Source: Xylogone sp. PMI_703
Taxonomy: Eukaryota; Ascomycota; Leotiomycetes
Assembly (NCBI GenBank): GCA_021399445.1
Contig: JAJTUQ010000006.1
Coordinates: 372,001 to 436,000, forward strand
DNA length: 64,000 nt
Direction: 5' to 3'
The notes under the pieces are model-generated. The model was not told the DNA's origin. It did not search any database and saw only the letters and a program-made list of their open reading frames with translations. Of this stretch, positions 12,175 through 24,225 are shown piece by piece. The position numbers were made by a program, and so were the translations under genes. Numbering within the stretch: the stretch's first letter is position 1; each line of letters opens with the position of its first letter.

Positions 12175-15100
12175 CTAATTATCATTCCACATGATATATT
12201 CGCTGTCCTGCTCGTCTTGTGCATCTTCCTGATCATTCAACCTTGGAGAAACACCTCGTCTTCTGTGCAGTGGCTCCGGGGTAGGTGAAAGTCGGCTACT
12301 TCCTCCCCGTCCACCACGCGGCGCAAGGCCGTGGCCTCCCCTGCGTGGGTTACGAGGTTGAGGCGGGGATTCTTCAGCCTCATCATCTTGCTCTATTTCC
12401 TCTTGATAGTCCTCTTCCTCGTAATCATCGTCTTCTTGATTACCGGTACCATAGTAGCGCCCAGTTCCTCGGCCTACGATGTTAGACCGGGAGCGAGAAT
12501 GTTGCGAGCTGTAAGAATGTGAGCTCCCCGATGCATACATGCCTCTTCTATTACTTTGTTGTGGATTAACGTATTTGTACTCTTCTCTGTCTCTGAACGG
12601 ATTCTTAACATCCCCATTTCGGGCACGATCCATCCTGTTGAATGCGCGCTCGTCTTCGCCAGCTCCATAGATTTCCATAAGGTGGTTGTCAAATTCCTCT
12701 GCTGCAAGTGCTACAGTTTCAAAATGCTTCGGTAATAACTCGCAGGGTTTGGATACAGCCTTCAAGGTCTCACCATCCTGATTTTCCTGCTTCTTCTTTT
12801 CGACCAGGTGCTCATACTCCGCGAGAGCGACTGCAGTCTGGACGGCATTACGAATCTGTCGGCCATTCCACTGCATGTCGTTTTTCCTCATGTTTATGTA
12901 ATGAGTCTTTGCAAATTGAATTATTTTATCTTTTGCAATAAGTAAAGAATCCTTCTTTCTGTTTTGCAATGCGTCAAGGTTCATCTTCCAGATGTCTAGA
13001 GTCTGCTTGTGTCCTAGAGGGGGATAATAAAGGCTGATATGTATTCGCGATTTGAAGGCCATGTCAAATGCTCCCACTCGATTGGTCGTCAAGAATAGGA
13101 TTCCTGTGTAGTACTCCAGCACTCTGAGGAAAACTTGAGCATTCATCAGTAGTATTCAAGCATCTCAGAGGCGAATACTTACCAGAGACCAGGCTATTGT
13201 GCTTAATGTCACTACGTGATCTCTGGGTCAAAAACACATCTGCTTCGTCTAACAGGAGCACACAGTTCCATCTCTGGGCCAGGTGGAACTTTTGCTCAAG
13301 CTCTTGTTCAACTTCGGATGCTTCTACGCCGAGATCCCCTAGATTTGTCAGATGCGTATATACAATGATGTTTTGCTTTACTTACCACAGGTTATAGGGA
13401 AAAGAGGCCTGCCACTTGCATTGGCTACACATTCTGTCATGGCATGAATATCCAATTTCTATATTTTGAATGAGCATTGATCGATAAGCTTACCTGCGGT
13501 GGAGGTTTTCCCAACTCCTGGTGCCCCATGAAGGAGGACTATTAGACCTCTGCCCTTTCCCCGAACAATGTCATATTCATGACTATCACCTTTTACTAAC
13601 CTCTCATTCATCTCGTTCATATGATGAATTACCAAAGATTGGACCATCCTTTTGTGGCCATCGGGGAGCTTCAGACGAGCAAAGCCGTCTTCATTTCGTC
13701 GAACTGGCTCCAGGTGGTTCACTTTTAGGAGTGCTAGTACGGAAATTAGTACTGTATAACATAATCAAAAGGGGGATATACCAAATTTGCGACTTCTGAG
13801 AACAAAACCAAAGACACGGGGTGGAAGCAGAACAAGATCATCCTTGTCGAGGTCTTCAAAAGTTGAGTTGAGGTCATTCCGAAAACGTCTCAAGAAATTG
13901 TTGCGTGATATGAATTCTTCCATTAATAACTCGTCTAGCTCCTCATCTCCATCAGATGACCACGATGTGGCACCAGTTTCAATCTCAAGCTTTCGTGGAG
14001 ACTTCCCTAACGTGAAAGTAAATTTCTCGTATTGACGAGTCTCATGCTGTTCAGCAGGCAATGGTCCCAAAATCGACAATTGCTCATCGATTAGCCAGTC
14101 CCGATGATTCCGCAATGCTTCACTAAAATCAACAACAACTGGGCTTTCAATGTACTCTGATATTTGCTCATCCTGCTTTGGAGTCGAGCAACCGCATGGA
14201 TGGCCGACGAGTGTTGTTTCGGAGTAATAAAACGACTTGAACTTTGTCAAGTCTCGAAAGATCTCACCCGTATTCCGGAATTCAGCCTCAATATCTCTGC
14301 CGCCTACTACAAATCGTGAAGGACAAATCGTTAGAGACGGAAGAAAAACCTCGCCTTCAAACGGAGTGATCACAAAGTCGTGAACTACTGGAAAGAATCT
14401 GGCTCCATCGAAGTCAATATAGTAACAACGAATAGTAAATGGATTTATCTTTAGCTCTGCCCCGTCAGAGTCACTGGGTGGTTCTACTTGTGGACGCCCT
14501 CCAGTAGTGCACAAAACGCGCCAGGTCTCCTGATATCTGCGAGAATTGGCAGAAATCTGTGGGACGGAATCAGTCACTGGTGGGATTGTAAACTTCATCC
14601 TCTCTCGCAAGGTAGTTGATACCGGCGCAAAACATATATCTCCCGGTCTGAAGACGAACCATAGTTCTTCAAAACTTGCTGTCTGCGACTTAGCATCGCG
14701 AAATAGATTCCAAGTAGGTACTAAATCGTGATCCATAAAACCAAGTAATGCTTCGAGATCCTTGATTTTTGATAGGGCTTCAGAATCGGTTTCGTCAGAA
14801 CCAGTTGGAACGGGGACATCTACGGGTTCGGTCGGCCCCGAGGGTTTGTCTAACTCATGGGCGTTAAAAACCTCGGGCTGGTTGGTCTTGAGGAGATGCA
14901 AAACATTCCTAAGTTTCTTGTCATAATAATGAAGTCTTTTGAACGGCCAGAACATTTCTGTACCTGAAGTCCTGATAATGTCTTGGAGGACATCGGCTGA
15001 TGTAGTAAAAGTCTGGATTCGGTACACTCTCACTCTGTCTACCAGAGCTTCAGAGAGGACTTCTGCAATAGCATCATCATAGACTGAAACAGTCTCCTTC

Positions 15101-15240
15101 CTGAAATCCGGCTGTGCAAGTAAATCCTTTGCATAGTCGCTGTAGTGCTTTGGGCGCCCATGAAGTGCTAATATGCAACTTGTTCGACTGTCTGTATGAC
15201 TTTGTTGGAAGTAGACGTACCCACGCCAACTTACACGCAT
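12175..15240 (-). CDS. AAA family ATPase, fungal type with N-terminal DUF7025-like region
   Basis: Five exons on the minus strand: 13782-15240, 13494-13733, 13386-13433, 13183-13338 and 12175-13133, giving 953 residues from the ATG at 15240. All introns are GT-AG and every junction keeps frame. The N-terminal half has the layout seen in fungal AAA proteins with DUF7025 (LGFMDHDLVPTWNLF, FEELWFVFRPGD, and an IRCYYIDFDG segment). The ATPase core has Walker A HGAPGVGKTSTAG, split by intron 2, Walker B CVLLLDEADVF, and sensor-like LFLTTNRVG. The tail is acidic, then rich in Arg-Gly (RRGGHGLAPRGGRGG), and may be disordered. Role unknown; such proteins are often found near NLR-like genes. A separate frame directly upstream (15244-15633) reads in the same frame but is cut off by a TAA, so this start may be secondary to a lost N-terminus. 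Confidence 0.85.
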
Positions 15241-15243
15241 AAC

Positions 15244-15633
15244 TTAATGATCCCACTTTTTCTGCAATTGTAATCGTTTTTCGTTCTCTGCTTCAACCTC
15301 TCTCTTTTCCAGAACTTTTTGGATTGCTTGTGCAAGTTCACTCAAAAGTTCTGATTCGCTTTTGGGCATGATTTGGGCATCACCTTCTTCCTCTGCCTCG
15401 CTTTCATCATGCTCTGACCGGCTCTCACTTTTATTTTCGAGATCATCCTTCACGACATTAGCTTTATCTATGCTCGGATCAATGTCTGTCAGGTATGACC
15501 AAAGAAGGCGGTGCGCTTCGGTGAGTGTATCTTCATGTTTAGATACTTTCGGGAGGTCATCTTGTTCCGCAGTTGGAGAATGTGTTAACGCCATTGTGTT
15601 TACTAGGTCAAATATTTGAGAAATAATAGGCAA
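15244..15633 (-). other. Upstream open frame, possible detached N-terminus of the AAA ATPase
   Basis: A 129-residue frame, acidic in the middle and ending in a likely coiled coil (ELAQAIQKVLEKREVEAE). It stops at TAA 15244-15246. Only one sense codon (GTT) separates that stop from the ATG used for the AAA gene, and both are in the same reading frame. It could be the true N-terminal exon part with a nonsense mutation, or a separate small frame. I tested a splice that removes the TAA (donor near GTTGAAG, acceptor ATTAAG) and it led straight to another stop, so splicing does not explain it. Confidence 0.45.
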
Positions 15634-16478
15634 AACAGATCGTAGCTAGGCTATAGGTTTGAATGGACTCCCGGACTACTGTATCCGCAGTTGCTGGCAA
15701 CGCATACGCTATTTTGTTGAGCTGATCTTAATGAGAACCCGAGGTCAGTCAATACCATGTGCAAAAGCGGTAGTTGAGGCCTGGAGGTACGAAAAGGTAC
15801 TTCAGCTTCGCTTGGAAGGCTTATAGGAGATATTTCACGATTCGAGCGGGATATAACTCATTATTAACCCCGAGGCTCTGGGAAGAAGAAATGGCCCCGC
15901 CTTATTCACCTGCAACCTAACAACCTGAGAAAGAGGCTCTACTTATTAGGCTGTAGCCTCATTAACCAATGCTACGGGCCGACCAGTCAACCCGATAGCG
16001 TATATTCAGCTTCCTGCACCCTGATGCGGCGTTGTGACCAGAGTGCGGATTCCTGCATCCATTACCGGTGATATCCAATAGAAGTCCGACTTAGCCTTGT
16101 TCACTATGACCACTAATGCATGTTGACTGGAGAGTAGAGAACTATCCGGCGTGATGGTGTGGTGTAGTATATGAAAGAAAATCTAGGATTGCTCAGCAGC
16201 TCTCTAGCACATGCATGCCTATGGTTTTGTCGGATTGGTGGCTTGGCTACTAATATCGGGGCCGAAGAGGAGAGCCAGTACTTTGGATTTGGTGTGGTAA
16301 CAGCAGATATATTTATCAGCGTATCATCGTAGCTTTCTGTCTTCGTAAAATCAACTTGCATAAAGCCAAATTTTTGGGCTCTCAACGAGGCTATGCACAA
16401 CTTTTGGTAAGTAGGCTAAGCTAATGCCGCATCTCGGTGGTCTTGGTACTCAATTTCCTCTGCTAATGCTCTCGTTCA
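15634..16478. other. Divergent intergenic region
   Basis: Between the AAA gene (minus) and the NACHT-like gene (plus), so it probably holds both promoters. A minus-strand frame at 16113-16400 has no recognisable features and was not called. Confidence 0.5.
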
Positions 16479-18681
16479 ATGAAAGAGCAATCCATAATGT
16501 CAAACGCTGGGGCCGTTCGAAGAAGACATGACAGGGAGGATGAAATCGTAGACAACATCCTCAACAGCTTAGACTTACGTCTTCCATCGAATAACCAACA
16601 GCTAGTTGAGCAGAGGGCCGTCTTCAGGAAAGGTTCAGAAATTCAGTAAGTTACGTACATTTCTACTACGCACTGCAACTCCATATATTCTCTAGAGAGG
16701 CTGAACCCGCGCGGCACTCTGTTTGCTTTTTTTTTTTTTTTGAATATAGGGTGCCTGTGGAGTAGTAATTCGAGACTAATATTAGTAGGGATGCTCTGCA
16801 TGCCGAAGATTTTAAATTGGCTATGCAGGAATTCCGACGTATTTCCACGCAGCCTGACGGTCGACTGAAGATCGAGTCTGACCTCAAGACCGCCATTTCA
16901 TGGGAAGATGTTCTGCTTGTGGCAGAGAACGCAGTAGACGAGTATAATAAAAAGGCCCAAAATGGAGCATACGGTTTTTTGCGCAGGATTGGGAGGGGAT
17001 TCGGTGAACATGCTCCTACAGTAAAAGCTGTTATGAAAATGGTTCCCCAAAGCGATTTCACCGAGCCATTGCTAGGAGTATTTGACTTTATAATTGAGGT
17101 AAGTAGCTCCTCGCCCATCGTATTTCGTATTAACATGTATATAGGCAGCAGTCTTGCTACGCGAAAGAAGCAATCAGATTGATGAGATTCTCAATGAGCT
17201 ACCAGACACTCTTCAGTTGGTAGCGTATGCGCGCGAAACTTACCCCACACATGAGAAGCTTGCAGCAAAGACGCAAAAGCTCTACGCGGCAATTCTAGGA
17301 GCGGTTGAAAGGATGGCTATATATCTGAGACAACCACCAGGAAGTAAGTTTCTTATAGCATAACTTTCTATAACTGAGTCATCTGATCTTGACTATAGGT
17401 AAATTATTCAAGGCAGCGTTAAAGGGGACATCTTTTGAAAAAGAGCTGGTTAATGACCTGGAAAACATTAAAACTTACTTCAATCAAATATCTAACTTGG
17501 CTGCTGCTTTAGATAGAAAGTTGGGAGCTCAGACATACAAGGTTGCTCAGGGGCTAGAGAGAGGAGCCGCCTCGAATAGCCACAAACTGGAATACATAGT
17601 GACCAGAATAAATGGATTCAGTGAAAATTATCAAACGACAACACAGGAGTTCCGGGGTCTTCTTAAAGAGATAATACGGAAATCAGACTGTGAGTTACTG
17701 TAATAGTCTTCGCTATACTTGGCGGTAACTGCTGACTGGAAGCTAGGGGGTGGCTCTAGAGTCATACGTACCGTCAACCCTTTACCAAAGCAAGCCATCA
17801 CATCGGAGGATCTACGAAGGCTTTTGGCAATAGAACCCAGCCTGAATGAAAGCGAAATTGACGTAATATTAGGCCATGAAAGCGGCGAATCTGATCCATC
17901 ACAAGGCCTACTTTCCGGCATACCGCACGACAAAAAGTTCCAGCACTGGCTGTCAACCAATGAATCGGATCTCCTTTTCGTACAGGATAACATGGCGTCT
18001 TTGGAGCTAAAGAGAGTTTCCGCTCTCTCAATCTTTTGCGCTAACCTCACTCGTAATCTCCGTGAAGACCATGCTGTTATTTCAATCCAATTCTTTTGTG
18101 GCAATCACGATACGCCGGGGAATGATAGTTCCTTGTCTGGCGCAGCTGGCTTAATCAAAAGCCTTATTTTCCAGCTAATCCGAACTTCCGGATATGTGAG
18201 CTTTGATCTCGGGTTCCTCAGCCCTTCGAAAGTTCGAAGTAACATTGACCGAGCCGACATTGCCACGCTAACTTGGGTATTTGAGCAGCTTGTGAAGCAA
18301 CTGCCTCTGGATACAGTTCTCTTCTGCTTTGTTGATGGCTTATCCTTCTTTGAAAGACAAGTACACCGAGACGAAACAATGGAGGTCATAGACTGTCTTC
18401 AGAGAATTGTTAAAGATCAAAGCTTGCCATCAGTTTTCAAACTCTTACTCACACATTTGACGAGTAATGGTCATCGTCAATACTATATCAACCCAAGAAG
18501 TTGTTTATTTTTATCGAGACAAGTTGAATTTGACGGATACGATCTTACGGAAAGAGAAATTGCAGCACGGGTGCGGAGGGTCGGAATGAATGATAAGGCG
18601 ACTGTTGAAGAGGCGTACGATTTTTCGGGCTCTGAGGAGGATGAAGCTGAACAATGGAATGGAGATCTTTTGCATGACTAA
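16479..18681 (+). CDS. DUF7708 / NACHT-like fungal STAND-related protein without visible P-loop
   Basis: Five exons: 16479-16645, 16789-17098, 17145-17343, 17399-17689 and 17747-18681, giving 633 residues. Introns are GT-AG, and frame is kept at each junction. The N-terminal half (about 90-310) has the DUF7708-type pattern found before NACHT domains in fungal NLR-like proteins: FDFIIEAAVLLRERSNQIDE, then helical segments around ETYPTHEKLAAKTQKLYAAI. The C-terminal half resembles the group with FQHWLSTNESDLLFVQDN, SIQFFCGNHD, GLIKSLIFQLIR and FCFVDGLSFFER. That order mimics a NACHT core, with FCFVDG in the Walker B position. No GxxxxGK[ST] P-loop is present where Walker A is expected, so ATP binding is doubtful. 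A 15-T tract lies in intron 1. A second in-frame ATG at 16497 is possible. Role in recognition or signalling is inferred only. Confidence 0.75.
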
Positions 18682-19064
18682 ATACTGATTGAGAAAAATA
18701 AATTAGACCTATTTATCTTCAGCTGATGCCATATCTAACCCAAAAGGTTAATATAATCGAAATATTCATGCGCACAAGTACTTCTGCTGGGGCCGGGTTA
18801 TTAGGTGTCTGTCAAGGGGCTACAGCTAAACGATAGTGAATTTACAGGGGTCTACGGCTATAAAAAGGGGGCTTGGGGGGGCTCCCCCGTATACTGGGAG
18901 GTTCAGTGATCAATTTGTAGCGAATATCAAGCATAGTTGGAGTGAATACAAGAGACAGCTGTAGTGAATACAAAAGATAATTCTTCTGTATATTTATTAA
19001 GTTTGCTATCCAGAGACCTAGACTATTTCAGAGACAAACGTTTTGATATATTTACTATGTCCGT
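18682..19064. other. Intergenic with dispersed-repeat copy
   Basis: Contains the first copy of a dispersed repeat (18836-18965, listed separately), including a GC-rich hairpin-like string of G and C runs near 18870-18890. No gene is supported. Confidence 0.5.
18836..18965 (+). repeat. Dispersed repeat, copy A
   Basis: Shares GTGAATTTACAG, CGGCTATAAAAAGG, and further on GACAGCTGTAGTGAATACAA with copy B at 21096-21185 in the same order and orientation. Copy A is longer through an internal G/C-rich insertion. The sharing suggests remnants of one transposable element or a duplicated promoter-like module. Confidence 0.6.
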
Positions 19065-19519
19065 TTAGATCTCAGGGCCGCATTGTAACGTGATAGCCTG
19101 GGCGGGCTGAGGGCCAGCAAAGTTTCCGAACAACAGCGCTGGAACGCAGGCCCCGATTCCTTGATCTGGAGCGATAACATTTTCGGGTGCACCGGTGCAA
19201 TTCAGAAGCGCATCATCGAAGATTATGAAACCACAACCATTACCCTCAGAATCGCGAAAGGCGGTCGGAATTGTAGCAGGAATTCGGAAGCTCTGGAATG
19301 AGATAGTGCTCAGTCCGCAGCCACCTTCAACTAAAGTGACCTCTTGGCCTGCGCCATCTGCACATTCCAGGTCAGGGAATAGCGTAATAGTGATACTGGC
19401 AGGTGCTGCTTTAGGTGCTGCAATGGTCGCTGCGACAAAGAGCGCCAATACCTGATTTGAAATTAGAAACCGGAAATCAGAAATCAGTAAGCACGTACAG
19501 ATATACACGAAAAATTCAT
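19065..19519 (-). CDS. Small secreted cysteine-containing protein
   Basis: Two exons: 19499-19519 (seven codons) and 19065-19451, giving 135 residues. The 47-bp GT-AG intron was chosen because it joins ATG-initiated MNFSCIS to VLALFVAATIAAPKAAPA, which together form a convincing signal peptide with a likely cleavage near the Ala/Pro-rich end. The mature part has six cysteines (in ECAD, GGCG, GCGF, NCTG, ACVP, QCGP), an even number that allows three disulfides. I do not recognise the family. Size, secretion signal and cysteines match the profile of fungal small secreted proteins, some of which are effectors, but nothing here shows activity. The gene sits between the NACHT-like and HNH genes and may be part of the same accessory island. 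Confidence 0.7.
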
Positions 19520-21650
19520 AGCTGATTTGTGGAGAGTGAGGTCTGCTGATTGCTTAACGTAGCTTTTACTGTGATGCTAAAGACTAGAATGATAATAAAA
19601 GAAGGGTTACCTCCTGTATTTATAGTCATGTTCACGAGGCTTTTTCAAGCTTTTAGTAAAAGCTTACTACCTAGGTCAGCACGACGCATCACTCATCATC
19701 GTCGCTCAGTTTATTACCGTAGTATATAGCTCGGTAATCTACACCCGTGAACTGACCTATACGTAACTATAATTGGCTATCGGATGTGCTAAGATCTATT
19801 TACTTCACCTGTTAGGAGGGTAGTAAAGCTCGCGGAGGTAGAACGGTTAAGCATTTCCACAGCACTAGCAGGGGATTCATCCCTGAACGACAAACTTATC
19901 TATATCGAGTAGTCCAGAGGCACCAATTTTGGTTAAGCCGGCATCAGATTTATGAATGTATGAAATGATTGGGGAGTAACTACCTAATGGAGTTAAGTGA
20001 GGCTCGCCCTGCTGGAGCTGTGCAAATACTTGACCGCTGTACCTTCGTAGGAAGACCGATCGACATCTCACCGAATCTTAGCACCCGACCAGTTAACGTT
20101 ATGGTCTTACTTGGAACGCGTGTACGGATATATCGACCCGTACCGATTCCACAGAACCGGCTCGTGTCATAATATCGCGTTATCCAACAATATCTACACT
20201 GTAAGAAACAGTTCGTCGTAATCAGATCCCTGGAATGCAAAGTCGAGTCTCAAATCTTAGATCTCTTTTCGAATCAAAGATGTGAATCCCTTTTGCTACC
20301 ATCTCTCTTGCTCTTTCGGTGTGCTATGCTGTTGATTCTTGCGACAATTTTATAGAACTTAACTGACATAATTTGAAATGATCGAGATATCTTCCTCCAT
20401 AGCGTTACCTCAGGACGCAGTCTTCCGAGGCGTTGCCATTAGGGCCCCCATTCTAACGACTTTTTTTGACTTTAATAGAATCCACACCATTAACTTTAGA
20501 GTGCGTCCATCTTGGTTGGTTACTTCCTAATCCTTTCGATTCAAGTATTTTGGGAATTGCATTTTGACATGGTTTTCTGTAGATTACCTGCCGGATTTGC
20601 TACAGAAAGGTTCGCTTGAATCCTCATTCAAGAGCCTGAGCCCTCTTGCCGAGCATGGATTGATCCCAACTGCACCGTAAAGTTGTCCAGCTTTGGCATG
20701 AAAATTACTCTACTCTACTCTCTCCGAAAATTGCAGGCCATGTAGGAAGTTACGGTTGTCCATGATGAGACCCTGACGAGGAGGTTTATCGAGATGAGAG
20801 GAAATAACAACACCAGGTCTCAACCGAGTAAATGAACGATATTAATAATTATGAGCAGCCGAGGCGCATGCTTATAAGATATGACGGAGGCAACGTAAGT
20901 TGGGTTTCGTAGCATGAATCTGAAATGGTAGTAGAGTTTAATACAAGAGTCTGTTATAGTTGTGGCCTCCCACAGCACCCAGTTACAGTCAAATCAACTC
21001 TCTAGTTGGCCGTGTAAAGGAGCACTGTAATCCTATTTTCACAGCGGCTATATTATGTTAAGATAGAACGCCTTAAGGAATTTAATGTAACACCTAAGTG
21101 AATTTACAGAGACCTCCGGCTATAAAAAGGTGGGGACGTAATCAACTTGTATTGAATTTCAAGATACAGCTGTAGTAAATACAACTCTACGAGCCATAAC
21201 TTGCCTTCTCTCACTCTGTACAAACCCTCCGAGCAACATCTCAAAACAAGAGAGCTCCAGTTGAACTGGCTGCTTATACCCCCCCATATCTGTGTTCTAA
21301 CACAACACCATTCTTCGATGGTGGCAGCCAATTGCTTGGCCGCCCTCCCAAGAGCCAAAATATTTGCACTCTTGAATCTTGTCACCAAAAACACAAATAA
21401 CCTACCTGACCACCCTGTCATTCTTTCTTCGTTTGGGGACATTTGAGCCACAAACCACAACCACAAGCCACCAAAAGCCTCTTGCGCCACATCATGTGAC
21501 GTGCAGGAACTGCGGCTCCTGGTTCGTGCCTGCCTGCACTACTCACTTTCAACACCAGAACAAATTAAGGGTGAATGAGCAACCAGACAATTCGAGATAT
21601 CGTTTTTTCTCTGACATCGCCATATTTTTACACACAATTATTATAACACC
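19520..21650. other. Gene-poor intergenic region
   Basis: No intact gene is supported. Around 19877-20240 the minus strand has two overlapping frames in different phases; one reads protein-like in its second half (LQQGEPHLTPLGSYSPII), so a decayed gene is possible, family unknown. The second copy of the dispersed repeat lies at 21096-21185. The rest appears non-coding. Confidence 0.45.
21096..21185 (+). repeat. Dispersed repeat, copy B
   Basis: Shorter relative of the element at 18836-18965, in the same orientation: GTGAATTTACAG, CCGGCTATAAAAAGG, ATACAGCTGTAGTAAATACAA. It lies about 500 bp upstream of the damaged HNH gene, and its TATAAAA could act as a promoter element. Confidence 0.6.
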
Positions 21651-22733
21651 ATGCCGATGTTGTACAGCACTCTTGGAGTGCCTGGCAAAGGTGTTAAGAG
21701 AAGTTCACCCGTTCCTGTGGGCGGCTTGTATCGTTTGTGACATTGAGAAGCTGGACGTCATTGTCCAGAAGTCCGAAGAATGCGACACCATGGCCCAGTC
21801 AATCTGGTTTTCTGGCCTCGCTGTCGGGAGAATGTGTGGATCTTGTAAGCTCCGTGTTCGGATCTTCATTCTACATTACCAGGGCTGACTTTAGCACTGG
21901 TAGGGATCCAAAAAATCGCGGGCCAACTCCTCCCGTTACCCCCAAAAAGCCCCGTCCATCCGACGACGACGCGGAAGAGAAAGAGGAATCCTACCTTGGA
22001 GACCCCGTCTCCAGTGGTCGAGAAGAAGAGAGGGGAGGGCAATGCCGGCGAAGATGTAAGTAGAATAGTGCAATCAGTTCTAGACGAGATACTTACCTTC
22101 CATAGGCCAAAGTCCGGGATGATTATAAATGTCGCATAACTGGTCGACAGAATACTGTCGATGGAGCCCATGTATATTCATCCTACCTGATCCAGAAAGA
22201 CCCGTCGGCAGAAGTCCGCGGCTATAACGGGCACCTCTGGAGGGTGCTAGGAATGTTTTTTGAGGGCCCAATGGTCCAGCAATGGAAGAGCGAGCTCTTC
22301 GATGAGGAAGGACCGAGAGCAGATACTTGCCGCAATGTTTTAACGCTGAGCAAGGAGGTCCACGACGGGTGGAACGATGGCTACTTTGTCCTGAAACCAT
22401 CGGCGCCATCCTTAGATGGACGGGCAATGGAAGTAACTATCTACTTCCAAGATATATTACCAAGAAGAGGGGGAGATCAATGTCCCCTTGACGACATCAC
22501 CCCCTCAGACTCCCCTGACGTTTAATAACTGGGAGTTAACATACCAGTCGCGACCACCAGGAGAGCCCGTTTGGTTGGTCAAGTCCGAGGATAGAATTCT
22601 GTTCAAGACCGAGGACCCGGGGAACTACCCTCTGACCAGCTACCAACTGCTAGAGATGCAGTGGTACCTGACTCGCATTAACCGTTCGGCTGGTGGGGCC
22701 CAGCACACTGAATCTGCTGGAGATGAGGAATGA
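21651..22733 (+). pseudogene. HNH nuclease-domain protein (HNH_2 type), damaged copy
   Basis: Three exons can be traced: about 21651-21844, 21883-22055 and 22106-22733, with GT-AG introns. The N-terminal helix FLWAACIVCDIEKL is shared with the gene at 28583-29706 (HLWAACHICDIEKL). Exon 3 carries the nuclease motif: YKCRITG, then DGAHVYSSYL with the first His, then VLTLSKEVHDGWNDGYFVLKP with Asn and the second His. The tail SYQLLEMQWYLTRIN is the usual family end. Two defects are visible. No ATG is in frame with the first exon; the nearest (21651) is in another phase. In exon 3 the frame shifts near 22454, where one extra base separates the motif-bearing frame from the frame holding the tail. 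Family members are found widely in moulds and their function is unknown. The annotation is as a pseudogene unless resequencing removes the shift. Confidence 0.75.
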
Positions 22734-24225
22734 AGGGTTATAATGTAATTTTGCTGGTTTGATTTGGCTTAATATTTGCAGATACTCTACGCCAGAGTAA
22801 GAAAGTCATTATACTAGCATAGGAGTGGACTTTAGTAACTAGTTATGTGGTGGCTGTGTCGTCAACACAATGGCAAATCTGTGCTTGTAATAAGACTATC
22901 ATTAGGCACAAGTCTCAGGTATCGGGTTTAGATAAACGGCACGATTCTTGTAATTAACAATATAAAAATTAAATCTAGCATGACAATGACCCAGACTGAG
23001 CCTTGCAACTAGTTCCACGTATTGCGGATTGTGCCCCCTCCGATGCCGAGCTTTATTGGTTCTTAGTGAACCTACGACTCTCACCTTTGAGATGGCCAAC
23101 CATGTGGCCTATTTACTTGCGAATCAAGGCTTTACTGGTGGGCCCAGCAGCATGCCTCGGAAAGAGCTTGTTAGCTCAGCGCCGTCAGCAAAGCCTTACA
23201 ATGCTCGGCCTCGGCATCAAATAATGGGCACTTATTCCATACCAGAAGAAGATAGGTTTTCGTTGCTGCTGTTTATAGGCCCTTGCATGTATATATTATT
23301 AGTCTATTCGCTTAGATTGTTAACGCTGGCATCAAGATCTAGCTGCCTAGTACTCTGCGTGGTAGACACCCAACGGCCGCTGGATAGAATGTTTCTATTT
23401 ACTATTTGACTTCTCTTCAGATCATGCAATGGCGGTATAGAAGGCTTAGACTCTTGCTAGATAGGCCTTGAGACCTTAGGAGTGAAAGTCTAGCTCAAGC
23501 ATGATACTCTGATAACAATGAGTGGCACATATTTGATGGAAGTTAAGCATAGCAAGTCTTCTGGGCTAGTGGGGTAGTGGAGTAGCAACCGGTCAGGAGG
23601 GCCCGACCCGCGTCGATTTGGGCTCCTGCACGTATACCCAGTAATTTCGTATGCCATATTTAGCACGATGGTGATTGGGCCAGGCAACGGGAGTTTCGAG
23701 AAGTAAGAAGCCCAAGAGCCTCGCGCTGAATCAAAACGCACCTGTTTATCAACACGAATGTCATATACAAAAGTAGCTGTAGTTGCTTTTGTTTTTTAGA
23801 TCAACGGCTCTATTATTATATCACGATCATTCATCATTTCCGATTTTCTGGGAAGAAGTGTCGCTACAGCCTAACAACGGCATACTCGTAGTCAACTCGA
23901 GATCGCCCATTCAATAATGTTCGATCGCAGAACTACCAACTTCAGCAGATGGTGCACAATTGATAAATGTCTATCCTGCTGATCTATAAGCATCTCATAT
24001 AAATTTGGTGCAACTGTTATCTCATAATTCAACGTCTCCTTCATATCCTCACACAAGCAAGGCTGTGGGAATGAGAATTCGGGAATTTTATAAATTGTAT
24101 GACGGTTTCTCTAGGTATTCCACAGATTTTGATCCATGGTGTTGACCCCCGAACAGCCCAACCCGATTTCCGCGAATAAGACAGTTATACCTTGCATTTG
24201 ATACTGCAAATTGGCGTGTTCAAAA
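22734..24225. other. Intergenic, with one protein-like frame
   Basis: A plus-strand frame at 23029-23409 contains a protein-like run (MANHVAYLLANQGFTGGPSS) followed by a hydrophobic tail, but it has no recognised domain and no splice partners. Segment 24050-24225 is the promoter and leader of the ankyrin gene. Confidence 0.4.

Noticed and set aside
22440..22500. Intron to explain the frame change in the damaged HNH gene
   Set aside because: The protein pattern is continuous across the site with a one-base shift; no splice signals of suitable distance.
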